This document shows positions 1-5,708 of a stretch of DNA of 9,873 nt, piece by piece (position 1 is the stretch's first letter; each line of letters begins with the position of its first letter). The DNA comes from Chloroflexota bacterium. GTDB taxonomy: Bacteria; Chloroflexota; Limnocylindria; Limnocylindrales; CSP1-4. Location: contig JACDAV010000186.1 in assembly GCA_013695255.1 (NCBI GenBank), forward strand, positions 1 through 9,873, given 5' to 3'. The translations under genes and the position numbers were made by a program. Below the pieces are notes generated by a model. The model was not told the origin of the DNA. It did not search any database and worked only from the letters and a program-made list of their open reading frames with translations.

Positions 1-1540
1 ACTGGTTGTCGATCTGGGCGCGCTGGAGACGCCCGCTGAAGTCGACGTAGATCGACTTCCACTCGGTGTACGTGTCGAGCGCGGCGTGGCCCGCCTCGCG
101 GTGACCGTTGCCGGTCTCCTTCCAGCCGCCGAACGGCAGGTGCGTCTCCGCTCCGGTCGTGCCGGCGTTGACGTAGACGATGCCCGTCTCGAGGTCGCGC
201 ATGGCCCGGAAGGCGGCGTTCACGTCGCGGGTGAAGATCGACGCGGACAGCCCGTAGCGGGTCTGGTTGACGGCCGTGATCGCGGCCTCGTAGCCGTCGA
301 CCGGGATGACCGACAGGACGGGGCCGAAGATCTCCTCCTGGGCGATCCGGTCCATCGGCGCGACGTCGCGGAAGATCGTGGGCTGGAAAAAGTGGCCATT
401 GGCGAGATCGCCGTCGGTCGCCCGTTCACCGCCCAGGACGAGCTCGCCCTCGGTCCGCCCGATGTCGACGTACCCCGCCACCCGTTCCGCGGCGGCGCCA
501 CTGATGAGCGGCCCGACGTCGACCGCCTCGTCCAGACCGCTGCCCAGCCGGAGCTCCCGCGTGCGGGCTTCGAGCCGGTTCAGCAGCTCCGGCGCAACAC
601 GCCGGTCAACCACGACACGCGAGCAGGCGGTGCACCGCTGGCCGGTCGTCCCGAACGCCGACCAGAGGATCCCGTCCGCCGCGAGGTCGAGGTCGGCGTC
701 GGCCAGGACGATCACCGCGTTCTTGCCGCCGAGCTCGAGCGAGACGCGCTTCAGGCGCCGCGCCGCGCGCTCGGCGATCGCCTTGCCGGTGGCGGATGAG
801 CCGGTGAACGAGATGACCGGCACGTCAGGCGAGTCCACGATCGCATTCCCGGCCTCCTCGCCGCGGCCGGTCACGAGGTTGATCGTGCCGGCCGGGAAGC
901 CGGCCTCCGCCATCAGCTCCACGAGGAGGACGGCGCAGTGCGGCGTGTCGCTGGCCGGCTTGAAGACCACCGTGTTGCCCGACACGAGGGCGGGCATCGT
1001 CTTCCAGCACGGGATCGCCATCGGGAAGTTCCAGGGCGTGATGATCCCGGCCACGCCGATCGGCTGGCGGATCGACATCGCCCACTTGTCCGGCAACTCC
1101 GACGGGACGGTGTCCCCGAACAGCCGGCGCCCCTCGCCGGCCATGAGGAAGGCGATGTCGATCCCCTCCTGGACGTCGCCCCGGGCCTCGGCCAGGACCT
1201 TGCCCATCTCGCGGGTCATGGCGCGGGCCAGTCGCTCCTTGTGCTCGGCCATCAGGGAACCGAAGCGGTAGAGGATCTCGCCCCGCTTTGGTGCGGGAGT
1301 CGCGCGCCAGGCCGGGAAGGCGAGCTCCGCCGCACGGACGGCCATCGCCACGTCCGCCGCGGTCCCCAGCTGAAATCGTCCGATCACGTCGCCCGTGTCG
1401 GCCGGGTTTCGGCTCTCGAACGTCTCGCCCGACACGGACCCGACCCACTCGCCGGCGATGAAGTGCCCGAAGACGGGGCTGGCGCCGGGCGAGGACGCCG
1501 GAGCATCGGTCGCGCCGGCTCGGGCGGTCGTGTGGGTCAC
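1..1540 (-). CDS. NAD(P)-dependent aldehyde dehydrogenase, 3' end cut by the window edge
   Basis: Oxidises an aldehyde or semialdehyde to the acid with NAD(P)+; the substrate cannot be told from sequence. The frame is open from a GTG at 1540 to position 1 with no stop, giving 513 visible residues. Family members with the same C-terminal extension (ending near the visible YVDFSGRLQRAQID) are only slightly longer, so only a few residues are missing. Family landmarks are all present: the PWNFP oxyanion-hole Asn at N171, the general base in LELGGKN at E269, the catalytic Cys in GQRCTAC at C303, EEIFGPV in the second half, and PFGG near the end. The GTG start is chosen because a TACACT box lies exactly 6 nt upstream, implying a leaderless mRNA; no Shine-Dalgarno is visible. 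It diverges from the RCK channel gene across 55 bp. The long C-terminal tail resembles uncharacterised ALDHs and semialdehyde dehydrogenases. The family call is secure and the substrate is unknown. Confidence 0.95.
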   Translation of the reverse strand, partial: MTHTTARAGATDAPASSPGASPVFGHFIAGEWVGSVSGETFESRNPADTGDVIGRFQLGTAADVAMAVRAAELAFPAWRATPAPKRGEILYRFGSLMAEHKERLARAMTREMGKVLAEARGDVQEGIDIAFLMAGEGRRLFGDTVPSELPDKWAMSIRQPIGVAGIITPWNFPMAIPCWKTMPALVSGNTVVFKPASDTPHCAVLLVELMAEAGFPAGTINLVTGRGEEAGNAIVDSPDVPVISFTGSSATGKAIAERAARRLKRVSLELGGKNAVIVLADADLDLAADGILWSAFGTTGQRCTACSRVVVDRRVAPELLNRLEARTRELRLGSGLDEAVDVGPLISGAAAERVAGYVDIGRTEGELVLGGERATDGDLANGHFFQPTIFRDVAPMDRIAQEEIFGPVLSVIPVDGYEAAITAVNQTRYGLSASIFTRDVNAAFRAMRDLETGIVYVNAGTTGAETHLPFGGWKETGNGHREAGHAALDTYTEWKSIYVDFSGRLQRAQIDNQ

Positions 1541-1546
1541 CTGACG

Positions 1547-1552
1547 AGTGTA
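1547..1552 (-). promoter_or_regulatory. Probable -10 box of the aldehyde dehydrogenase gene
   Basis: On the minus strand this reads TACACT, a match to TANNNT, followed by 6 nt (CGTCAG) and then the GTG start at 1540. A start site about 7 nt after the box would fall on or next to the G of GTG, giving a leaderless transcript. No -35 resembling TTGACA is visible; that region is taken up by the inverted repeat at 1560-1583. The promoter is inferred from spacing and not measured. Confidence 0.6.
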
Positions 1553-1559
1553 GTCGGGC

Positions 1560-1583
1560 GGTCCGCGGGCCAGGGCGCGGACC
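1560..1583. promoter_or_regulatory. Perfect 8-bp inverted repeat between divergent promoters; candidate operator
   Basis: GGTCCGCG (1560-1567) and CGCGGACC (1576-1583) are exact reverse complements separated by 8 nt. The dyad lies between the two -10 boxes (1547-1552 and 1584-1589), over the -35 region of both promoters. The 16-bp centre-to-centre spacing of the arms fits a dimeric regulator on one DNA face. GC-rich arms raise the chance of a random match, and no regulator gene sits next to it, so the operator role is inference. Confidence 0.45.
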
Positions 1584-1589
1584 TAGACT
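1584..1589 (+). promoter_or_regulatory. Probable -10 box of the RCK channel gene
   Basis: TAGACT matches TANNNT and is followed by 6 nt (GCGGCC) and the ATG at 1596. The spacing is identical to that of the divergent aldehyde dehydrogenase promoter. The transcript would begin at or beside the ATG, so translation is probably leaderless. This also supports ATG 1596 over the next in-frame ATG at 1641. Confidence 0.6.
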
Positions 1590-1595
1590 GCGGCC

Positions 1596-3347
1596 ATGCA
1601 GGCCGCCGAGCAGACCACGGCTGTTGCCAGCCCCGTGCCGATGTCCGCGCACCGCCACGTCGTCGTGTGCGGGGTGGACCACCTCGGCGAGCGGACGATC
1701 GAGGAGCTGCGGCTCGGCGATGAGACCGTCGTCGCGGTGGCGCCGGCCCCGGATCCCGAGTTCGAGCGACGGCACCCGGACGTCCGCGTCGTCGTCGGCG
1801 ACTTCCGCCACGAGGCAACGCTCCGGGCGGCCGGCGTCGCCGACGCGGCCGCAATCGTCCTCACGAGCGGCGACGACCTGGCCAACCTGCACGCGGCGCT
1901 GGCCGCGGGGGCGATCAACCAGGGGGCACGGATCGTGATCCGGTTGTTCGACGATGAGCTGGGACAGCACATCGGCGTGCTCCTGCCCAGGGCGATCGCG
2001 CTCTCGTCCTCCGCGATCGCCGCCCCCGCGTACGTCGCGGCTGCCCTGGACGGCGAGGCGGGCGCGGTGTTCGAGCTTGGCGGCCGGACGCTGGTGACAC
2101 ACCGGACCGCTCAGGACCGGGGCGGGCGCGGCTCTGCCTTCCTGACCATCCCGATCGGCCGCATCAACCCCGACGGGACCGCCGAACCGCTGCCCGACGC
2201 TGACCCGGACAATACGGACCTGGTCGTCGTCGAGGTGCGCGACCATGCGCCGGACGGGCCGGATGCGGCCGCCGGGCGGCGCTCGCTGGGCATCGGCCCG
2301 CGCTTCGAGCGGCTGGCCGGGGTCCCGCAGGAGGTCCGGGCGCGGCTGGCCTCGCCGGATCGGCGGCTGGTGCGCTTCGCCGGCACCCTGTTCCTCATCG
2401 CCGCCGGTTCGGCGCTCGTCTTCCAGCTCGCGGCCGGGCTGACACCGCTCGACGCCTTCGGCTACGCGGTCACCCTGCTCACCGGAGCCACCTCGGCGTT
2501 CGGGATCGACCCGAGCCGCGCGTCGGGTGTGCTGAAGAGCTACACGATCGCCCTCAGCCTGATCGGGGCCGCGGTCGTGGCCATCGTCTACGCGTTGATC
2601 ACGGACGCGATCATCCGCTCACGGCTGCTCCAGACGCTCGGCGCCCGAGCCGTGCCGAAGACGATCCGCGACCACGTGATCGTGTGCGGCCTCGGCTCGA
2701 TCGGCTACCGGGTGGCCCTCGGGATCCGGGCGCGCGGGGTGCCGGTGGTGGTCGTGGAGCGCAGCGAGGACGCGCGCTTCGGTGCGGCTGCCCGGGCCGC
2801 GGGCATCCCCGTCATCCAGGGCGACGGGCGCCTCCCGATGGTGCTCGACGAGGTCGGCATCCGATCCGCGCGGGCGATCGTGGCCGTGACAACCGATGAC
2901 CTGGCCAACCTCACGACGACGCTGAACGCGCGGGCCGTGCGTCCCGGCCTGCGCTGCGTGGTCCGAGTCTTCGATCCCGACTTCGCCACCCGGGTTCGGG
3001 AGGGCTTCGCGATCCGCTTCACGCGCAGCGTCACCCAGCTCGCGGCACCCGCGTTCGCCGCCGCGACCATCGGATCCGAGGTCGTCGCGAGCGTCCCGAT
3101 CGGCGATCGACGGATGGTCCTGTTCGCTCGGCTGTCGATTGCCCCGGGCTCACGTGCGGAAGGCGTGCTCGCGTCGGTGATGACGGCGGCCGGCCGGCGC
3201 CGCCTGCTGGCAATCGAGGACCCAGACGGCACCGTCCGCTGGGAGCCCCCGGCCGATGAGGTCCTCGATGCCGGCGAGTCCGTGCTCGTCGTGGCCACGC
3301 GCGCCGGGCTGACCGAGTTCATCGACCTGGCGCGCGCGCCGGACTGA
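1596..3347 (+). CDS. RCK-2TM-RCK potassium-channel-like membrane protein (TrkA-N domains)
   Basis: A 583-residue inner-membrane protein of the ligand-gated K+ channel type. Residues 19-150 form a Rossmann/TrkA-N domain whose dinucleotide loop is degenerate (GVDHLG, 26-31). Residues 155-216 look like a TrkA-C-like module. Two hydrophobic helices, about 260-280 and 314-337, flank a pore-loop-like segment. Residues 359-485 form a second Rossmann domain with a canonical GLGSIG loop (365-370) and an acidic residue after strand 2 (E388), so it likely binds NAD(H) or a nucleotide. Residues 495-575 fit a TrkA-C domain. An RCK domain before the pore as well as after it is unusual next to MthK-type channels (pore then RCK). 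The filter position reads TSAFG (299-303) where K+ channels have T-x-GYG, so selectivity or conduction is doubtful. It converges on the thiolase gene, with only 23 nt between stops and no clear terminator. The start rests on the TAGACT box 6 nt upstream. The ion carried is unknown. Confidence 0.85.
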   Translation: MQAAEQTTAVASPVPMSAHRHVVVCGVDHLGERTIEELRLGDETVVAVAPAPDPEFERRHPDVRVVVGDFRHEATLRAAGVADAAAIVLTSGDDLANLHAALAAGAINQGARIVIRLFDDELGQHIGVLLPRAIALSSSAIAAPAYVAAALDGEAGAVFELGGRTLVTHRTAQDRGGRGSAFLTIPIGRINPDGTAEPLPDADPDNTDLVVVEVRDHAPDGPDAAAGRRSLGIGPRFERLAGVPQEVRARLASPDRRLVRFAGTLFLIAAGSALVFQLAAGLTPLDAFGYAVTLLTGATSAFGIDPSRASGVLKSYTIALSLIGAAVVAIVYALITDAIIRSRLLQTLGARAVPKTIRDHVIVCGLGSIGYRVALGIRARGVPVVVVERSEDARFGAAARAAGIPVIQGDGRLPMVLDEVGIRSARAIVAVTTDDLANLTTTLNARAVRPGLRCVVRVFDPDFATRVREGFAIRFTRSVTQLAAPAFAAATIGSEVVASVPIGDRRMVLFARLSIAPGSRAEGVLASVMTAAGRRRLLAIEDPDGTVRWEPPADEVLDAGESVLVVATRAGLTEFIDLARAPD

Positions 3348-3370
3348 GGGCTGGCTGCGGGAGCTCCGGT

Positions 3371-4603
3371 TCAGACCCGCTCGAAGGCCATCGCGACCGA
3401 GCCGCCGCCACCGAGGCACAGCGTCGCGAGCCCGTACCGGCCATCACGGCGTCGGAGCTCGTGGAGGAGCGTCGCCACGACCCGAGCCCCGCTCGCGCCG
3501 ATCGGGTGGCCGAGCGCGATGGCGCCGCCGTTGACGTTCACGTTGTCCCAGTCGAACCCGAGCTCGCGCCCATCGGCCAGCACCTGGGCCGCGAACGCCT
3601 CGTTGATCTCGATCAGATCGAACGCCTCGATCGGCATCTCGATCCGGTTCAGCAGCTTCCGGACGCCCTCGATCGGGGCGAGGAACAGCCAGCGCGGCTC
3701 GACCTCCGCCTGGGCGTAGCCGACGATCCTCGCCAGCGGCTTCAGCCCGTGCCGCTCGACGGCGCGCTCGCTGGCGACGACCGTCGCCGCCGCGCCGTCC
3801 GTGAGACCCGGGGCATTGCCCGCGGTGACGCTGGCCACGGTCGTGGGCTCCGACCCGTCCGGGAGGGCGAATACGGGACGGAGCCTGCCGAGCGCCTCGG
3901 CCGAGGTGTCGCGGCGCGGGTTCTCGTCGGTCGTGACGACCGCCTCGCGGCCCTTCGCGTCGCGGGTCGTCACCGGTGCCAGCTCAGCCTCGAACCGGCC
4001 GCCGTCGATGGCGGCGATCGCCTTCTGGTGGCTCCCGAGCGCAAAGGCGTCCTGATCCACGCGGCTGACCCGCTTGCTGATCGCGACCCGCTCCGCGTGC
4101 GTGCCCATGTGGCAGTCGTCGATCGCGCACCAGAGGCCGTCGTGCACGGCCGCGTCGGCGAGCGTGCCGTCACCCAGCCGGTAGCCGAAGCGGGCCTTCG
4201 GCAGCAGGTACGGCGCCAGGTTCATGTTCTCCATGCCGCCGGCCACGGCGACCTCGATGTCGCCGGCCCGGATCTCCGCCGCCGCCAGCATGATCGCCTT
4301 GAGCCCGGAGCCACAGACACGGTTGATCGTCGTGGCGCTCGTCGTGACCGGGAGGCCCGCCTTGAGCGCGGCCTGCCGTGCCGGGGCCTGGCGAACGCCG
4401 GCCTGCAGCACCTGGCCCATGAGGACCTCGTCGATCGGGGTCTCGTCGGGCAGGTGCGCCCGCTCCACGGCCGCCCGGATCGCCGTCGCGCCGAGGTCGA
4501 CGGCCGGCGTGTCCGCGAAGGCGCCGCCGAACTTGCCGATCGGGGTGCGCGCCGCGCTCACGAGATACACGTTGCCGTTGTGCCCGGCGAGCTGATCGGT
4601 CAT
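3371..4603 (-). CDS. Acetyl-CoA acetyltransferase (thiolase)
   Basis: Condenses two acetyl-CoA to acetoacetyl-CoA or, in the other direction, cleaves 3-ketoacyl-CoA with CoA. At 410 residues it is slightly longer than the usual 390-400, because of a short N-terminal lead before VYLVSAARTPIGKFGG. All catalytic elements are visible: nucleophile C97 in NRVCGSGLKA, N334 in NEAFAAQ, H366 in GHPIGASG, and the second catalytic Cys C396 in CLGGGG. It is cytosolic. It faces the same way as the downstream-cluster genes for acyl-CoA and hydroxyacyl-CoA dehydrogenase and probably works in the same pathway. However, it is cut off from them by the opposing HTH-nuclease gene, so it needs its own promoter. 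The ATG at 4603 is taken because it begins shortly before the conserved N-terminal strand and has a TAGCAT box 9 nt upstream. The paralog type (biosynthetic or degradative) cannot be settled from sequence. Confidence 0.95.
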   Translation of the reverse strand: MTDQLAGHNGNVYLVSAARTPIGKFGGAFADTPAVDLGATAIRAAVERAHLPDETPIDEVLMGQVLQAGVRQAPARQAALKAGLPVTTSATTINRVCGSGLKAIMLAAAEIRAGDIEVAVAGGMENMNLAPYLLPKARFGYRLGDGTLADAAVHDGLWCAIDDCHMGTHAERVAISKRVSRVDQDAFALGSHQKAIAAIDGGRFEAELAPVTTRDAKGREAVVTTDENPRRDTSAEALGRLRPVFALPDGSEPTTVASVTAGNAPGLTDGAAATVVASERAVERHGLKPLARIVGYAQAEVEPRWLFLAPIEGVRKLLNRIEMPIEAFDLIEINEAFAAQVLADGRELGFDWDNVNVNGGAIALGHPIGASGARVVATLLHELRRRDGRYGLATLCLGGGGSVAMAFERV

Positions 4604-4612
4604 GACGGCTCG

Positions 4613-4618
4613 ATGCTA
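4613..4618 (-). promoter_or_regulatory. Possible -10 box of the thiolase gene
   Basis: On the minus strand the sequence reads TAGCAT, followed by 9 nt and the ATG at 4603. Transcription starting about 7 nt after the box would leave a leader of only 2-3 nt. The -35 side is unclear and overlaps the direct repeat at 4627-4642. It is weaker than the two boxes at 1547 and 1584 because the spacing differs. Confidence 0.4.
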
Positions 4619-4626
4619 CACCCCGT

Positions 4627-4657
4627 TCCCGGTAAGTCCCGGATAACGCGTCGACGC
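4627..4657. promoter_or_regulatory. Direct repeat plus 10-bp palindrome in the divergent gap; candidate operator
   Basis: TCCCGG occurs at 4627-4632 and again at 4637-4642, exactly 10 bp (one helical turn) apart, each followed by an A-rich triplet or quartet (TAAG, ATAAC). Directly after it, GCGTCGACGC (4648-4657) is a perfect 10-bp palindrome ending 4 nt before the GTG at 4662. The gap separates thiolase from an HTH protein, so self-regulation by the HTH protein is a reasonable guess but is not shown. GATAAC within 4642-4647 could serve as a poor -10 for the plus-strand gene. Confidence 0.3.
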
Positions 4658-4661
4658 CAGA

Positions 4662-5708
4662 GTGTGCCGCGTGACGGACGCGATGGTCGGCCACGTCGCT
4701 CGAACGCTCCGCCTCCGGCGCGGCTGGCGGCAGCGAGATCTCGCCCGACAGGCGCACGTCTCCACATCGACCGTGGCGCGGATCGAGCGCGGGCAGCTCG
4801 CCGGGATCGCGCTGGATCGGATTCGCCGGGTGCTCGAGGCGCTTGGTGCGCGACTCGATATCGTTCCACGCTGGCACGCCGGTGACCTCGACCGGCTGCT
4901 CAACGCGCGGCACGCGGCCCTCCACGAGCTCATCGCGGCGCGCTTCTCCACGATGCCGGACTGGGAGACGGTGCCGGAGGTGTCGTTCTCGATCTACGGC
5001 GAGCGCGGCGTCATCGACCTCCTCGCCTGGCACGCCGCATCGCGCACGCTGCTCGTCGTCGAGCTCAAGACCGAGATCGTGGATGTCAACGACGTGATGG
5101 GCCGCGCCGACCAGCGGCGCCGCCTGGCACCCCGGATCGTCGCCGGACGAGGCTGGCGTCCGGCAGCAGTTGCAGTGTGGATCGCGGTTGCCGACAGCCG
5201 CACGAACCGGCGCCGGCTGGCCGCCCACCGGACCGTGCTTCGGACGGCCTTCCCGGCCGACGGACGATCCATCGACGGGTGGCTCGGAAACCCATCGGGA
5301 GCGTTGGCGGCGTTCTCGTTCGTGACAAACGGTCAGCCCATGCGCTCAAGGACGAGCCTTGCTGCCCCGAGACGAGTGAGGATCGCCTCGCCACGCTCGC
5401 CGCCCCGGGTCGGATGCTGCCTTATGACCACGCATCCGACGTTGTGTCAGGACTCGAACGGCCAGGCCCGACCCAAGGCGCACGCGGTGGAAGATTGTCA
5501 GGATGCGAGCGACCGGCACCGTGCGGCGTGCGCTGCCGGCGCCCGGACGCCGGCCGGCCAGCCCGGCCACTCAGCCTGCCCGGCTCCAGCCGGGCATGGC
5601 CGAGCACCGGCAGGCACTCAGCCCCGACCGGCCACTCAGCCCGGCCGCGCCCGCTTGAGGACCTCGTCGGCGACGATCAGCCGGTGGATCTGGTTCGTGC
5701 CCTCGTAG
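4662..5708 (+). CDS. XRE-type HTH protein with PD-(D/E)XK nuclease-like domain; C-terminal tail doubtful
   Basis: Residues 10-68 form an XRE-type helix-turn-helix (RLRRGWRQRDLARQAHVS then STVARIERG). Residues about 83-175 have the order expected of a PD-(D/E)XK nuclease core: a helix with E89, a strand GVIDLLAW with D119, a strand LLVVELKTE with E134-x-K136, then a basic helix (GRADQRRRLAPR) and a hydrophobic strand (AAVAVWIAV). D119, E134 and K136 are the expected metal-binding and catalytic residues, so it may be active. I do not recognise a characterised member and its target is unknown. GTG 4662 is used as start; GTG 4671 and ATG 4683 are also possible and leave the HTH intact. From about residue 235 (position 5365 onward) the protein turns into a Pro/Ala/Arg-rich tail with mixed third-base use. 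It crosses three hairpins and overlaps the convergent acyl-CoA dehydrogenase gene by 73 nt. A lost stop or a frameshift near 5370-5380 is plausible, since a TGA in another frame lies at 5377. HTH and nuclease domains are confident; the 3' end is not. Confidence 0.7.
   Translation: MCRVTDAMVGHVARTLRLRRGWRQRDLARQAHVSTSTVARIERGQLAGIALDRIRRVLEALGARLDIVPRWHAGDLDRLLNARHAALHELIAARFSTMPDWETVPEVSFSIYGERGVIDLLAWHAASRTLLVVELKTEIVDVNDVMGRADQRRRLAPRIVAGRGWRPAAVAVWIAVADSRTNRRRLAAHRTVLRTAFPADGRSIDGWLGNPSGALAAFSFVTNGQPMRSRTSLAAPRRVRIASPRSPPRVGCCLMTTHPTLCQDSNGQARPKAHAVEDCQDASDRHRAACAAGARTPAGQPGHSACPAPAGHGRAPAGTQPRPATQPGRARLRTSSATISRWIWFVPS
5409..5447 (+). terminator. Strong hairpin followed by a T-rich run; possible terminator of the HTH-nuclease gene
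   Basis: GTCGGATGC (5409-5417) pairs perfectly with GCATCCGAC (5432-5440) around a 14-nt loop, and GTTGTGT follows. The 9-bp stem and the trailing T-rich stretch fit a weak intrinsic terminator on the plus strand. It lies inside the open tail of the HTH-nuclease frame, just after the conserved part ends, which suggests the gene once stopped upstream. The loop is long for a terminator, so another RNA role is possible. Confidence 0.4.
5535..5554. other. GC-rich hairpin in the convergent 3' region
   Basis: GCCGGCG (5535-5541) and CGCCGGC (5548-5554) are perfect reverse complements with a 6-nt loop. It is one of three hairpins clustered between the HTH-nuclease conserved region and the end of the acyl-CoA dehydrogenase gene. 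There is no T run on either side. High GC content makes such stems common, so the role is uncertain. Confidence 0.35.
5563..5641. repeat. Three short direct repeats around the acyl-CoA dehydrogenase stop
   Basis: CCGGCCACTCAGCC occurs exactly at 5563-5576 and 5628-5641, and a shorter version, GGCACTCAGCC, sits at 5613-5623. The last two copies are 18 bp apart. On the minus strand the core reads GGCTGAGTG, and the copy at 5631-5641 contains the TGA stop of the acyl-CoA dehydrogenase gene. The set looks like local duplication of the gene end flanking the hairpin at 5577-5596. No transposase or attachment-site context is seen. Confidence 0.4.
5577..5596 (-). terminator. Perfect GC hairpin downstream of the acyl-CoA dehydrogenase gene
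   Basis: TGCCCGGC (5577-5584) pairs with GCCGGGCA (5589-5596) around a 4-nt loop. It begins 40 nt after the stop of the last gene of the minus-strand operon. The compact 8-bp GC stem with a tetraloop fits a transcript-end structure, but no U tract follows. It may stabilise the 3' end or act with Rho. Because it is symmetric it could also serve plus-strand transcripts. Confidence 0.45.

Noticed and set aside
825..2246. Long minus-strand open frame of 473 codons across the aldehyde dehydrogenase and channel genes
   Set aside because: It is the antisense or shifted-frame shadow of two well-recognised proteins. The product is Arg/Gly/Asp-rich without domains; GC-rich codon use keeps stops rare.
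3348..3370. Possible terminator between the convergent channel and thiolase genes
   Set aside because: The 23-nt gap contains only a GAGCTC palindrome. I could not find a stem with a usable loop or a T run.
3461..4885. Plus-strand open frame of 474 codons opposite the thiolase gene
   Set aside because: The opposite strand encodes a thiolase with all catalytic residues. This frame shows no domain and runs into the HTH gene in another frame.
5441..5460. GGACTCGAAC at 5450-5459, whose reverse complement GTTCGAGTCC resembles a tRNA T-arm, near the hairpin at 5409-5440
   Set aside because: No acceptor stem, D-arm or anticodon stem can be assembled around it on either strand, and no CCA-type end is present.
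5503..5658. Small plus-strand open frame of 51 codons starting ATG 5503
   Set aside because: The product is Pro/Ala/Arg-rich, crosses two hairpins and has no domain. An AGG before the ATG is the only support.
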